Source of the DNA: Macrosoma leucophasiata
Lineage: Eukaryota; Arthropoda; Insecta; Lepidoptera; Hedylidae
Length of the DNA: 64,000 nucleotides
Reading direction: 5' to 3'
Assembly (NCBI GenBank): GCA_036365455.1
Contig: JAWQUS010000026.1
Coordinates: 14,092,001 to 14,156,000 of the forward strand
Part shown: positions 9,700-21,584 of the stretch, piece by piece
How positions within the stretch are numbered: the first letter of the stretch is position 1
Layout: each line of letters begins with the position of its first letter
The notes under the pieces: generated by a model
What the model saw: only the letters and a program-made list of their open reading frames with translations
Told to the model about the DNA's origin: nothing
Database searches by the model: none
Translations under genes and position numbers: made by a program

Positions 9700-11990
9700 C
9701 GAGATATTATTAAAATTCACGATATCAAAATTTGATATCGTGAATTTTAATAATGGCAGGATAATTGTACGAGTTACCTGATGGGTTATTACAACGGTGC
9801 ACATAAATGCGTTGGTTATAGCTGTTACTTGAAAAATTGCGCATTGAAAAATGTATATATTATGTCTTGTCTGCATTTTATGTAAGTAAATTATCTTGGA
9901 GCCAATTGTTTACTTTATTGAAACCTAATTGAGCAATCTCATATAATTCGCTGGAGGTTTCGCCGGTAAATATTAAAACTGTGTCATCGGCGTAAGATAT
10001 AAGTTTGCCTTGTTGAATGGTTAAATTACACAAGCCATTTATATAGATAAAAAATAATGTTGGACCCAAAATACTTCCTTGCGGGATACCAAAGCCACTG
10101 CATTTTTGATCCTCACTGGTGACAGTATTATCTATTTTTACGCATTGGTATCGGTTATCTCAATAGTCTGAAAACAGTTTAAGCTGTGTGTCCCTTATAC
10201 CTAGAGCTTCTAATTTATTCAGAAGCATGGGAACAGATATGGTATCAAAAGCTTTGGCCATATCAATGAAAATACCTAAAGTCTGCTGTTCTTTCTCAAG
10301 TTCTTGCGAGATATAGTCTGTCAGTTCGTGTACTGCATCTGCAGTGGATAGTTTAGCCCTAAAACCAAATTGCATAGACGAAATAAATTTATTTTTTTCA
10401 CGATAATTTACTAACCTACTATTTATAATTTTTTCTAATATTTTAGATATTGAAGGGAGGATCGATATCGGTCGGTAATTGGAGGCTAGATCTTTTGTTC
10501 CCCGATTTAAATATAGGAATAACTACTGCTTTTTTTAAACAATTCGGAAGCATGCCAGTTGAACGGCAGAGTTGAAAAACGTAGGTTAAGGGGGAGACAA
10601 AAATATGTGTGAAACGTTTCAGAATATGATAGTCTATGTTGTCATAACCAACTGCACAGTTATTTTTCATCCTCATCTGTGTCGAGCATAACAAAAGATT
10701 TCAAACAGTGACTATTTATGTCTTTTTGGCGGGACGAAAAAGACCACTTACTAGTTTTTCTTTGAATCTTTTCGGTTAAATATTTTCCTACATTGATAAA
10801 ATAATTATTTACATAATTAGCAGACATAAGCGAAGTGGGATTAGAATACAGCAAACTCGAATTTGATACACGCTGTTTAGATGTGTAAGACAAGTTTTTG
10901 ATATTTTTCCAAAGTTCCTTGCAATTTTTACCAGCTTTATTTAGTTCATTACTATCATAATTCTTTTTCAAGTTTTTTAAGAGGTTATTGCAAAAATTTC
11001 TATATCTTTTATATGTTGTTTGTAGTATTAAATTATCAGGGAAGTTTTTAGCCTTTTGATGAAGTTCATCTCTTTGTCTTATACACCGAATTAATCCAGG
11101 GGTTATCCATGGTTTTATATTATATTTTTTATTATTTACTGCTATTGTTTCGGTGTTACGAAATATCGCTAGCTGGACATGTTGTATAAGGTATGATAAT
11201 GCCTCGTTAGCGTCAGCAGTTTTGTAAACTGGGTCAAAATCAATATTGCGTAAATTATATTCGAGTGTGTTTATATTTAGTTCAGTCTTTGTTAGTGTAC
11301 GATTTCGCTAAGGTAGCGTTAAATTTATTGTTAATATGACGGCGTGATGGTCGGTAATGGTTGAATTAGCGACGAGTGTAATATATGGAAGGCTACATTT
11401 GATCATCATATGATCTAGGCATGAACCACTTTGATGTGTCGGTAGGGTATGGGAGGGAAAGACCCCATGGTAAGAACATATATTTAGGTACTCTTGAGTG
11501 CCTGTGTCACGTAACTCTGAAATAAGATTTATATTAATGTCACCTGTAAGAATAATATTTTAAAAAGTATTTAATGATTGTAGAGTCTGGTTTAAAGATA
11601 AATTATAATAATCTAAGTTTCTAACAGATGGCGATCTATATACTGCAACTATGGCTGTATTTTTATCAATTTTGACAATAAGACAATTACTATCCTGTAA
11701 AATTGGTTCTTCGACTATGACCTTTAAACTTTCCCTTGCATACATTACCACGCCGTCATTTTGAGTGTGATTTAATGAGCTATAATGTGTGTATCCCGGG
11801 ATTACTGGGAGGCAATCAGAACGGTTGATTAACCAACATTCGGTCAAAACTATTATATCACACTCAAAATTAAGTCTATGGAGAAAGACGTTAAAGCTAT
11901 CGATATTTTTATAAATAATACGAATATTTTGGGTTAATATTGTTAAAGATTCTTTGTATGTTGAGAGATATTGTCTGCAGTCCTAAACCT
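9700..11990 (-). pseudogene. ORF2 (endonuclease-RT) of the CR1/Jockey-type LINE
   Basis: The endonuclease part includes MTECWLINRSD and VAVYRSPSVRN, typical of the apurinic-type endonuclease of LINEs. The RT part includes FGFRAKLSTADAVHELTDYI, FIDMAKAFDTI, then LGPTLFFIYINGL and the catalytic box YADDTV. Beyond the catalytic box the frame is lost at the hairpin at 9706-9754. The protein would nick target DNA and reverse-transcribe the element RNA in place. It lies in at least six frame segments here. Confidence 0.82.
9706..9754. repeat. Perfect 24-bp inverted repeat with 1-base spacer inside the LINE
   Basis: ATTATTAAAATTCACGATAT with CAAA completes the left arm, one A, then the exact reverse complement. 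It falls in the RT C-terminal coding region and introduces out-of-frame sequence. Confidence 0.9.
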
Positions 11991-12099
11991 ACATGACTTA
12001 GACTCAGTTGAAAATGTATTATCTATTTCCGAAATTAAACTAACATCCATACTTAATTTAAAATAATATGAACAATAGGTTAAGGCTAAATATAAACTA

Positions 12100-12605
12100 A
12101 TATGTGGCGCTCTTAGGCGCCTTCATAGTCAATGGAGTTTATATACATATATTCTGCTGCTTTTTTCGCCGGACAGTCGATGTCCCCCGTTTTGTGATTG
12201 CTTTGCTTTTTAAACCGCAAGCAACTTGCACATCTAGGTGAGTCTTGTTTTTTTGGGCACTCTGATCGAATGGCCATCTTCTCCACATTGTCCACACGTA
12301 GAGGTCGTAGATTTGCAAGATTTAGCGGCATGGCCATACTGCTGACACATATAACATCTTGTTACTAAAGTATAGTCCTTTACAGGACAAGATGTCTAGT
12401 TAATAAGCAACCTGTCTTGTGTTATACGTGCTTTACGTATATTGGCCGGTACTTCTATTATATAATTACATGTCTCCGAATCTCTTCTGCCTGATTTGTG
12501 ACTCAGTCTTACAGAGGCCAAAAATATCTCCCTAGTTAATGATGGTATCTTTTCTGTTAAATTCTGCTCAAATATACATTTGAAGACTTCATTTTCAGTC
12601 ATCGT
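12100..12605 (-). pseudogene. ORF1 (Gag-like, zinc knuckle) of the CR1/Jockey-type LINE
   Basis: Minus-strand segments read MTENEVFKCIFEQNL onward, then, across a stop after LLIN, a CCHC knuckle near CYMCQQYGHAAKSC, a second CGQCGEDGHS and a third Cys-rich piece CASCLRFKKQSNH. Tandem knuckles next to an endonuclease-RT frame identify the nucleic-acid-binding ORF1 of Jockey-superfamily LINEs. At least two frame breaks are visible and the start is uncertain. Confidence 0.7.
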
Positions 12606-12650
12606 GGATCAACCGTGGATACACTCCAATAATTATAATGCAGGGCTTGC

Positions 12651-14084
12651 GTTTAAGGTTCTCTTCTAAATGGTACCAAACCCCATGATACAGGCTCGTG
12701 TCTTAGAATTTGGGTTCGAGTGGTGAAGATTACTGCTCCTTTATTAATTAATATCAAATAACTTTATCTTTAACCTGATCACTTTAATAACTTAAGCTGT
12801 ATTATGATGGCAACGCAGGTAACCCTAATCTGGAAACTTGATGACCTCGTACCTCATCAAACCGCTTACGGTGAGTGGGGTGTAAGGACTCCTCAATCTT
12901 CCTCAACCGTCTTCCGGGTATCAGGTCCTACTGCGCATCGTCATCATTCAAACTCCATAAGCTAAGCAGGTTACTCAGAAATTTGTAAGTTTACCGAAAG
13001 AAAAAGGAAACTATAAAAAACATTATATTTTAATAAAATATAAAATAGTAAAAAATAAAACCCGCATCTGAAACGAAATACAGACACTTATTAATATCAC
13101 ATTCCTGGTTTGCTCCATGTTGAGTCCAGGACCAACTCAACATAAATCCAACAATGGAAAGTGGTGAAAAAACTACTTACGAGGACTTTTAGCTAAACAG
13201 TCATTGCTATATAGAAATAAAAGGCCTCAGCATCCCAGCTCATCCCGGTTTTAGGGAAACATGCTGTAACAAAAGCCAACCATGGTTTTTATCACGCCAT
13301 TTGACTATCGATTATCGAATCCGAAAAATATGAACACCAATTTCGAGAAACTCACCTCAATTTAATACATTTAAAACTTTTTAGACAATTTTGGCCGTGA
13401 TGGCCAAGAAAATTAAGGCTTTGCCTTGAACCAACACACTGTCTGTCAGCACGGACCCATGACTCTCTCTCACCTATGACCTACTCCATCGTCCTTCGTT
13501 CTCGAAGGTTCCTTAGCACGACCATAAACACCCAATTTTATACCACCATAATGTTCAAAATGAACTTTACTAAATAGTGTTATTATTTATGAATTTAAAC
13601 TTTATTATATTTCTTTAAATATTTATGGTAGGTATATCTATTAATTCTTATTATTTTTTAAACTAAACTAATTACATACATAATGTACCTATTGATTTTG
13701 TCAACGAAGTACTTCAGCAAACTACAAGATGGCGTGCCTGTCTACTTCATCTAATCGACCTGAGTAGCCTTCGACATAGTTGGGTGAAATAACACTAGGT
13801 GTCGCTATTCTCGCTATGTGAGAGAATATTAGAAAAAATGCAACGTTACACAATAATTCACTTTGCTTTTATTCACTTTGATTATCCCAGAACTGAATAA
13901 CTTCATTTCGGAGGTCACATAACCTTGCTAGCATATTACCCTTTGAGATCCGGCGCACCTCAGTAGAAAAAGAAATAACAGTGTAATATGTTCTGTACCC
14001 AAATCTTTACAGAGTCGCAATAAGTCTCGTATTCAACGCACTTTTTTGACATAAATGAATATCTTAATGCATCACACTATCACA
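12651..14084. other. No recognisable gene
   Basis: About 1.4 kb of mixed AT-rich sequence. I see no long frame, RNA gene or clear repeat boundary. Parts may be the 5' end of the LINE or unrelated relics. Confidence 0.4.
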
Positions 14085-14200
14085 CTTCACACTAATATTA
14101 TAAATGTGAAAGTTTGTAACACTTTCTTTGTTTGGATGTTAGTTCGTCAATCACGGCGAAACTACTGAACGGATTTCGATGAAATTTGTTATACAGATAG
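14085..14200 (-). repeat. LINE/SINE-type 3' tail with CACTAATATTATAAA end
   Basis: Reverse complement contains GAAATCCGTTCAGTAGTTTC and ends TTATAATATTAGTG, matching a tail seen in the opposite orientation at 53760-53995. I recognise it as a common lepidopteran dispersed tail, probably of RTE type. Confidence 0.6.
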
Positions 14201-14499
14201 GGTATTAGATGACTAAGATTATAGCATTGGCGGTGTATAATACAGTTAATGACACATACATTGGGATTTTTCCCCTCACCAATGTTACCAATCCTGGATG
14301 AGATCCAACTATATTGGGGAGGCCTCTGCCCAGCTGTGTCTTTTGGGTGAAATGATGGAACTGTTCCAATATTAATTTCGACGGATCGTACCATAAATAG
14401 CAAGAGTTTCGTTGATCCAATTAGCCGACAGCCGGCCGGTGTGGTCGAGTGTGGCTCATCGTACCAACTTTTAAACTTCATATAATTCGAATAACTATG
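14201..14499. other. Unassigned stretch
   Basis: No feature recognised. The minus-strand open frames here have no family signature. Confidence 0.35.
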
Positions 14500-15115
14500 G
14501 AAAAGGTGGAGGGACTAATAGCATCGGAAGAAGGCAGGCTGAAAAAGTTAGAAAGGACCTTCAACAACTTTTTAAAAAGTCCCCGAAGGAGCGTTGCACT
14601 CAAAGTTATATAGAAACGAGGTTGGAAACCACAGAAAAAACGTGGAAAAAATCTAATTTAGCGGAACACGTACCGAGCTAGTGAAAACCGTAAAAAGGCA
14701 AAACAAGCAGGAAGTATCATTCTCTTCAGAAGATTTATTTAACCAATTTGAAGAAATGTATCAAAATTACAAGCTATCATTGATGGACAGTTTGGTACGC
14801 AAAAGTACAGGAGTCGCTAACGAAGTCAAGTTACCTCCTATTCATTTACCAAGCTTCTCAGGAAGTTACACGGAGTGGCCAACATTAGAATAAATTAGAT
14901 CAAGAATCACGTAGACAGTGGGCGATTCAATGTAGTAGAGGGTTTAAGACTGTGTGTAGTACTGTGTCAGATGAGCTCTTTACTTTTGAACAACTTGTTA
15001 CATTCTCGGAGACGCGGTTTAGAACTTTAGAAATGATAGATAGTTCAACCGAGTCACGTCCGTCAAATTATAGTAACAACGCTAGTAATAAAGTTAATAA
15101 AAGTATATTATTATA
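14500..15115 (+). pseudogene. BEL/Pao Gag fragment with internal deletion
   Basis: The plus strand encodes KLPPIHLPSFSGSYTEWPT, a signature near the N-terminal third of BEL/Pao Gag. This is followed immediately, in another frame, by LDQESRRQWAIQC and SDELFTFEQLVTFSETRF, which normally lie well over 100 residues further on. An internal segment is therefore deleted near 14893. An upstream helical region (14500-14680) is also broken by stops. No pol follows. Confidence 0.72.
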
Positions 15116-15258
15116 TACTTATGGCTAAAGATATATTACTTTTGAGATTGCACAGTTATATAATAATAATAATTTACCTGACTCAATAAAAGCCTGTAAA
15201 ACGTCTTCATTGTATAAAAAGAAATTTAAGAAACATATCACTAATAGTATATTTTAAA
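15116..15258 (+). pseudogene. LINE RT extreme C-terminus
   Basis: Encodes NNNLPDSIKACKTSSLYKKK followed by FKKHITNSIF and a stop, the usual ending of CR1/Jockey-type RT proteins. It is joined without a gap to the BEL Gag fragment, so one element truncated the other. Confidence 0.55.
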
Positions 15259-15746
15259 ACAGTCCGCCGATTACTGAAATATGAATGTAATAGAATTATT
15301 ATGTAATGTTACTAAGCTCTTTATATGCAGGATAAAAAGAATGTTAGTATCAGTTGTGTGTTTTGTTTGGAAGCGCATATGCTTTATCAATACAAATTAT
15401 TTCATAAGCCGTCTCCTTATTTTATCTTTAACCCATATCTTCCCAATATACTAAAAACGCGTCGCAATTTGATTAATTTCGGTATATATGACAACGATAG
15501 ATTAGTAATAATAGGTAAATAACCAAAAATCAATTATGTACTTTAGTTTTTGTGGAATCAAACCGTTCCGAAAGTGGAACAGTAGGAACTTACTAGCATG
15601 GACATTTACTATTGGACTATGGAAGGTTTATATGAAATAACAAGTCGTTCTATGTTTCTTTTTTATTTATATTACACATAAATGAATTATTTAACATATT
15701 AAAAGTAAAAAACAACAATTATAGAGTAATTATGTACCACTCATAG
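15259..15746. other. Unassigned stretch with GGAACAGTAGGAA motif
   Basis: No gene recognised. GGAACAGTAGGAA at about 15576-15588 recurs inverted near 16635-16648, on the other side of the piggyBac remnant, and could be subterminal sequence of that element. Confidence 0.35.
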
Positions 15747-16570
15747 TTATTTTGTGTGCAATGTAACGGTACATTTCATGTGTAATGCAATAAATGCACT
15801 TTGTGCGTTGCACAAATCACATCGAGTTTGTTTATCCTGTGATACAATGTGGTGGTGTTCTTTGCCATCTAATTGAATGTGATCAGACTCTCGCTTTATG
15901 AACGAGGCATGAAATATGGCATTTGAGATGGAAGTCGAGTTGTAACTTTCTTTCACGAAAAAATATGACGATTCAATATTTATTTATCTTTTTATTTATT
16001 TTATGTAAGGAAGGTGACAAACAAGCATGAAGCTCACATTGATGTCAAGTAATGACTACAGCCTATAGACATCTACATAAAAACCAGAGGTGAAAATGCA
16101 GATGCGTTGCCACCCCTGGGACCTAAGGTGTCATGCCTCTGTGATAGTTATAATGGGACCATAGGTTAGGTAATGCGGTGGAGCCTACGCCCTCGAGCTC
16201 CTGCACTTGGAACTCTACCACCAGTGAAGTCTAGTAATCATTTCAGGATTTCAGGGCTCAGGTTTTCCAAACCGGTGAAAGTCTATATATACGTAGCTGG
16301 AAAGCATTGCTTACACATAACTTCGTCATAGTAAACATTTTGAAAAATTGAACAGGGTTTTCAATTTTACAAAAAAATCAGGTGGGGGTTGGCTTTTAGT
16401 ATTTGGTTTTTAGACAATTTTTTATATTGCCAGTTTCTTCATTACCAGTATCTTCATCACTTCTATAGCCGCTAGGAGGTGTGATGTAATTGTCTGCGGA
16501 CTGAACATCGTCATCTTCTTCCAGTTGATATATAATCTCATAATTAATCATATTACTGACAAACTGCAAC
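15747..16570 (-). pseudogene. Internally deleted piggyBac-type transposase carrying a SINE insertion
   Basis: The minus strand first shows an acidic N-terminal region at about 16420-16570 (YQLEEDDDVQSADNYITPPS then SDEDTGNEETG), typical of piggyBac transposases. After the SINE-like insertion at 15996-16150 it shows the Cys-rich C-terminus at 15747-15956 (KQTRCDLCNAQSAF, CTVTLHTK). The whole DDD catalytic domain is absent. The C-terminal zinc module is degenerate, so the call depends on both ends being in order and on the flanking inverted GGAACAGTAGGAA motifs. Confidence 0.55.
15996..16150 (+). repeat. Lepidopteran SINE-like repeat, copy 1
   Basis: Shares TGATGACT/TAATGACTACAGCCTATAGAC and CAGATGCGTT(G/A)CCAC blocks with 21177-21330. 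The order of blocks resembles a SINE family common in Lepidoptera (a TTTTATGTAA start, GTGCGTTGCC in the middle). Confidence 0.65.
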
Positions 16571-17699
16571 CAAAAAAATAAAAATACAAATAATAAATAG
16601 TATAATGACTCAACATGTTACATTGTTGTATCTTCCTACTGTTCCAATATTGGAACACTATATAAAATTACTTGTATCACACTAACTGCGTTATGTATTG
16701 AAAAAGTTATATTTGCAGTATCAATTACAGTACTACAGCAAGTAAATTTTCACAAATCTCAACACAATAACAAATAAATAAAAACCAAATACTTACATCT
16801 TCCGTCGCTCCATTTTCCGTAAAAATATATTGCAACAATCTTTATTTCTTTACAAACTTTCACGCTTTTCCAAAGTGTCAAATATTGCTACTGATAGCTT
16901 GTGGGGTCAGTAGAGCAAACCTAAAAAAAAAAATGGGTGTGTTCGTTCTAATAAGAAAAAAAATTAAAATAATATACCGTTCCATTTTTCAAACACTAGG
17001 AATATATGGGTTAATAATGGCCTTGTAGCTATGGTAAAACTTATGTTCTAGGAATAATAATGAATAGAAATGTAACTCAACAAACATTGAACCGTCGCTT
17101 CGATTTTGGTTATAATTTACGCAAACAAACTAACTGCATTAAAAAAAAAGATTTCCAGGGTTGCCTCTAACACTCAGATATTCAAGTATTTCCTTGATAT
17201 AAGTAGTATAAGCTACGAATAATAATGTAAAGAAGTGTAACTAAGCCAGAAAATTTGTTTTAACTGATATGGTGGACCGTGGGCGGTTATGGACTTATGG
17301 TCCGGCATCCGGCTAATGGACGTTTCCTTGCCACTCGGCGAAATGATCTTGTCGCAACTAATCGAACTCCAGCATGTTAAATCTGACTCTCCAAAAAGTC
17401 TTTCACACTCTTCGAGTAAAACAGTCTGCTCCGATACTAGCATAAAAAGCCTATCGCCTATTAGAGTTTGTAAATCAGCAATTTTTCTGTTCCGTTTTCG
17501 ACCTTTTTCAGGCGTTTTATCTTCAACTTTGCTGTTTATATTTTTGCACAATTCTTGCTGTTTTTAGATTTACAACTGAAACAATATAATAAGGCAATAT
17601 TTTAAAATTATCTGCTAAATTAATCTGCTAATATAATAAATGAAATTATAATAACTCAATTACGCAACGGGCAGATTAATTAAGAAACTATATTATATC
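16571..17699. other. No recognisable gene
   Basis: AT-rich. A minus-strand frame of 112 codons at 17213-17551 (basic start, then Leu/Glu-rich) has no signature that I recognise. Confidence 0.35.
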
Positions 17700-18000
17700 C
17701 AGCAATGATGACGCTACCTTCTTGGGAATAACGCTTGACTCGAGGTTACAATGGGGACCACATTTTAGGCTGACTACTGACGAAACTTAATACAGTTTCC
17801 TAAAATAAAGTGTAGACTTTTACAACAAAATCCCATCCGGGATTACTGAACTTACCAATAGTAAGTTCAAAGCATTTATTAAACGCACTCTATGAAAAAA
17901 GACTTACACATAAACACGAGGACTATCTTAAGTATAGAAATGTTTGGCTGAATGCTGATCTGGCTCAACAAAGGTTGTTAAATGTATTACTTAAAGTATA
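17700..18000 (+). pseudogene. LINE RT C-terminal fragment with internal deletion
   Basis: The plus strand reads LGITLDSRLQWGPHF, a motif just after the RT core of CR1/Jockey LINEs. Shortly after it reads FYNKIPSGITELTNSKFKAF then IKRTL, which normally belongs near the end of the protein. The thumb region between them is deleted and stops interrupt the frame. Confidence 0.6.
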
Positions 18001-19594
18001 ATGTTGATATCATATTGTTAATTTTAAGTTTGTTTAAATTATGGAACATTAGGTCTAAGAGATATTTTTAAAAGAGCCAACTGAGTTTTATTGCGCCCGG
18101 TTTTCTTAGATCATATTGGCCTTTGGAACTCTGCCAGTGAATGACAAAGAGATTTAAACGATATCCATTCTTGATAGTTGCCAGAAAAGTAAGGAATATT
18201 TATTTGTGGATAATTAGCATTTGTTGTCCTTGAAGAGTTAGAAATCGTTTCATTAGTTTGTGCCATCTGTTTTGATTCAAATTTGTTTCATAAAGTTTTG
18301 AGTACACAGTTTTACTCTAAATAACTTTCTTCGGATTTATCATAAAGATCATTAGTAACATATGTCGACGCATAAATATCTTAAGCTGTATAATTTCGCA
18401 CTAAGTCTTTGTGTCCGGACAAGAATTAGAACCAAAGTTGATCAAGTATCTCCACTCTACCATCAACATATTCTTTAGTAATACGTTCTTTGAACGATTT
18501 TTTGAAGTAAATTTTGGCTTTAGTTATACGATCATGCAAGTTTTGTCGGAAAATAGAGGTGTGTTTACAAATTAATTGAAAATGTATTTTAATGAATTTA
18601 AAGTTTACAATTTTTTATATGTTTTGTTTCCTAGTTATAAACTTTCTCTATAAAATTTTGTATTTATTATATTGACCAGAAAAATGGATGGAATGGTATT
18701 TTCACGTAATCTAGTCACACTGGTCAAGGGTTCTATTGAAATAGATTTCTTCAAAATGAAGTGAACAGATAAATAAACCACTCTTTCTGTCTACTATTAA
18801 TATTTTCAATCCCTATTGCATCAAGCTACATTTTCTCAAAGACGTCATTCCTTGGAAACTTTAAAAATATACAAGTAAAACAGCAGTTTTCATTGTAACT
18901 GGTATCGATAAAGGTACAAGTGCTACAATAACAACACATCACTAGCGAAATGTCATTCCTTTCATCTAAACAAACATTAATGGACACATTGAAAATACAG
19001 ATGTTATTTATCAATATGATGCTATATATATGTATTATGTGTAAATATATTCCCTTTGAAAAGGTATTCTTCAGCCACAATCACAAATTCATCCAGCTAT
19101 CGCCTGAATACCGGCTACAAACCTGTGAAGAGTCAATTAAGGTTGACTTTTGTTTTTTTTTGCTCCCACACTGCACAATACAACATATTGGCATCTTGTA
19201 TAATAATTCCTACACACTTTCACGAAATTATATGTCAATATTCCATGTATTTTCCATAAATAACACAATAATTTAAAATATGCACAACCACTTGACAACG
19301 AATGTACCACAAACACCTTAACACAAAATGGCGACTGGGCACCCGAACGAAAAATGTCATAGAGAAATGTTAACGACAGTGACATTGAAAATAAACAAAT
19401 ATAGTGTCGTCTCTTTTTCTACAGTCAATTTTTAAATTAATAAGAAATAAATCAACTCATACTCTACTGTTTCGGGCCTTGGGTAGTCATAATTTTTACT
19501 TTTTCCGGTAATGAACTAATGCCATCTTTTGAAACTTCGTAACCGTCTATTTTTGTCTTACCAAAAACACATTTACTTAAATTTATTGTAACAC
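18001..19594. other. No recognisable gene
   Basis: About 1.6 kb, AT-rich, with short overlapping frames on both strands (18826-19385) and no known motif. I cannot support a gene here. Confidence 0.35.
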
Positions 19595-21020
19595 CTAACT
19601 CCAGGAACCTTCCCCTTTTACGTGTTCGCCATAGTAGGAACGCGTTTGTTTAAGCTGGTATGTGCCACATGCTATTAAAATTAATTCACTGTATTCCATT
19701 ATTGGAAATGATACATTTTCAATGTTTACATTGATGCTGAGAAAGTCTGCCCTCCGTCTATTTAAATTATTTTGAATCACAAACTCAGCTAATGTATTTT
19801 CTCTGTACATATTTTGATTTATTATTTCCAGTATTTGCACTGCATCCTCTCTGTCTCTCACCCGTAGGTGAAACTTGTTAATTAATGCTGCAGCAATACG
19901 GAAATCTGTCATAGCATGTTTGGAAGCACGGTTAAAGAACTCATGTCTGAGTAATTTAAAAGATTGTTTGAAAATTCCATTTATTGCTTCCACTACCCAT
20001 CTACATACTGTGACAGATCTCGTTTTGTTTGCTGCAATTGTTGATAATTGTGTTTCGCCTTGTTGTAAGGATGCAGGCATGTGGACAGAGTAAACAAATG
20101 CTTAACAACGGGACAGAATCTCTAAAGCCCCGATCCAGTATAAAAACATCTCTATTTTGGAAAAATTCTCATAGTGGTCTTGTTTTATCTTGAAATTCCT
20201 GTGACATTATGTCTGCATCTGATGTTGTTGCTGGATAGGGGCCCAATACATCGACAATGTATCCATCAGAACACACAATTAAAAAGAGCTTAATCAGGTT
20301 CCTATACTTATGTAATGAGTAAGTATCTTTTTGGTACATATAATTGGAACTTTTCTGAACATACAGGTATGTTCCATCAATAATTACAATTGGCTTTCTC
20401 TCACTACCACCTAAAACGCCATTCGGTATTATTAAGTTGCGTTGAGATATTTCAGCTCTTGTAATATTATTTATTCCCAACTTCTGGGTGACAAAATCTT
20501 GGTTCAATATATCACGAGCTTTACCCATTAACCTCATTAGTGTGGTTCGAGGTATTTAATAGCGTAGAAATTCGTTGGTCATTATCACCTGTTCTCAACT
20601 TCAATAAATAAGCACCAAGTGCTAAACCACTTTGGGGTCCATTTAATCTTGGTAGCTCTCGACGTAGCTCCCTAAACTGATATTTCGATAGCCCTATCCA
20701 ATAATGAAGGAGTTCATCTGATACTCTCTCTACAGCATTAAAATCGAGCATAAGCGGTGTGTCATTTAAAAATCATGCAAAATCTTATGCATGATCTGCA
20801 GTGAAACTGTGTACTGGTTGAGGAATAGCAGATAAAATCTCCCAATTATCATTATACAAATGAAAGGTGCATATTCTTCAATTCTGAGCCACATAAAACT
20901 TATATTCGGTAAATAACTTTACCCTCAGCCATCTCGGAACGGCAAGTCTTTGTAATGAATGACATTCCGCGAAAAAACAATGACCTTGTGTGTCAAATGC
21001 GCGAGTATACAGAGGCATAA
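19595..21020 (-). pseudogene. ISL2EU (PIF/Harbinger-type) DDE transposase
   Basis: In minus-strand order: an N-terminal region with a Cys/His-containing element near 20880-21020, MLDFNAVERVSDELLHYWIG and a helix-turn-helix part, then the nuclease core with VIIDGTYLYVQKSSNYMYQ (first Asp), GPYPATTSDADIM (second Asp), LDRGF and, in the last frame, RWVVEAINGIFKQSF (acidic residue of the triad). The last frame ends at 19595. It is broken at about 20525-20540 and again at 20093-20169. ISL2EU elements normally pair this transposase with a second protein, which I do not see here. Confidence 0.78.
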
Positions 21021-21176
21021 GGTTGCCCCATCATTGGACTGTAAGGCCCTGTAGATCGGGTAGCAGTTCTATGAAGTCTCTGCCAGCAGAGATGACAGAT
21101 TTGATCTGATTCTCGAACCTGAAACAATGAATAATTATTAAGATCTGATTGATAGAATAGGTAGGCCTATTGCAGA

Positions 21177-21330
21177 TTTTTTTTATGTAATGGAAGTGGC
21201 AAACAAGCATGCAGTTCACATTGATGTTAAGTGATGACTGCAGCCTATAGACACCCACACAAAGACCAAGATCTAAATGCAGATGCGTTACCACTCCTGG
21301 GGCCTGACGTGTTATGCCTCTGTGTCATTA
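21177..21330 (+). repeat. Lepidopteran SINE-like repeat, copy 2
   Basis: Second copy of the repeat at 15996-16150, ending in TGTGTCATTATTATTATTAT. Its TTA-rich end is where the R4-like LINE begins. Confidence 0.65.
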
Positions 21331-21341
21331 TTATTATTATC
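21327..21341. repeat. (TTA)n microsatellite at the R4-like LINE 3' end
   Basis: Four to five TTA units, (TAA)n on the minus strand, immediately downstream of the LINE's 3' end. The Bombyx R4-clade element Dong is known to insert in TAA repeats. Confidence 0.7.
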
Positions 21342-21584
21342 TCACTCATTTATGTTAAAAATTATTAAATACTTTTTTACATATATAAGTATAAAAAACA
21401 AATATATATAAAAAAATAAAAAATAGCTTTCCGCCGGCAGCAGGAACAGGGCCCAAGCTATCGGTGGTTAGGGACGCAGAGAAAGGAACCGCCTCACTAT
21501 TCGTGCCGTGTCGAGGAGTACAGCCTTCTGCATCAAGCCCTTGACCCAGCCGCCCAACGCGAGTCTCTTAAGAGGTCGAGACTC

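Larger units (their letters stand above)
9163..12650 (-). mobile_element. CR1/Jockey-type non-LTR retrotransposon (LINE), degraded
   Basis: On the minus strand I see an ORF1 with zinc knuckles (12100-12605), an endonuclease domain (about 11300-11990), an RT domain (about 9700-11100) and a 3' region with AATAAAG and a (TTTA)n-like tail at about 9163-9190. The segment 9225-9365 resembles a 3' UTR seen widely in lepidopteran repeats. The 5' boundary is uncertain. Many stops and shifts show that it is inactive. Confidence 0.8.

Noticed and set aside
15325..15522. 65-codon plus-strand frame after the LINE tail
   Set aside because: No recognisable motif; short and AT-rich.
17213..17551. 112-codon minus-strand open frame with a basic start
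   Set aside because: No motif, no family resemblance, overlaps a plus-strand frame of similar size; likely chance.
18826..19385. Several overlapping short frames on both strands
   Set aside because: Low-complexity, AT-rich composition and no conserved motif.
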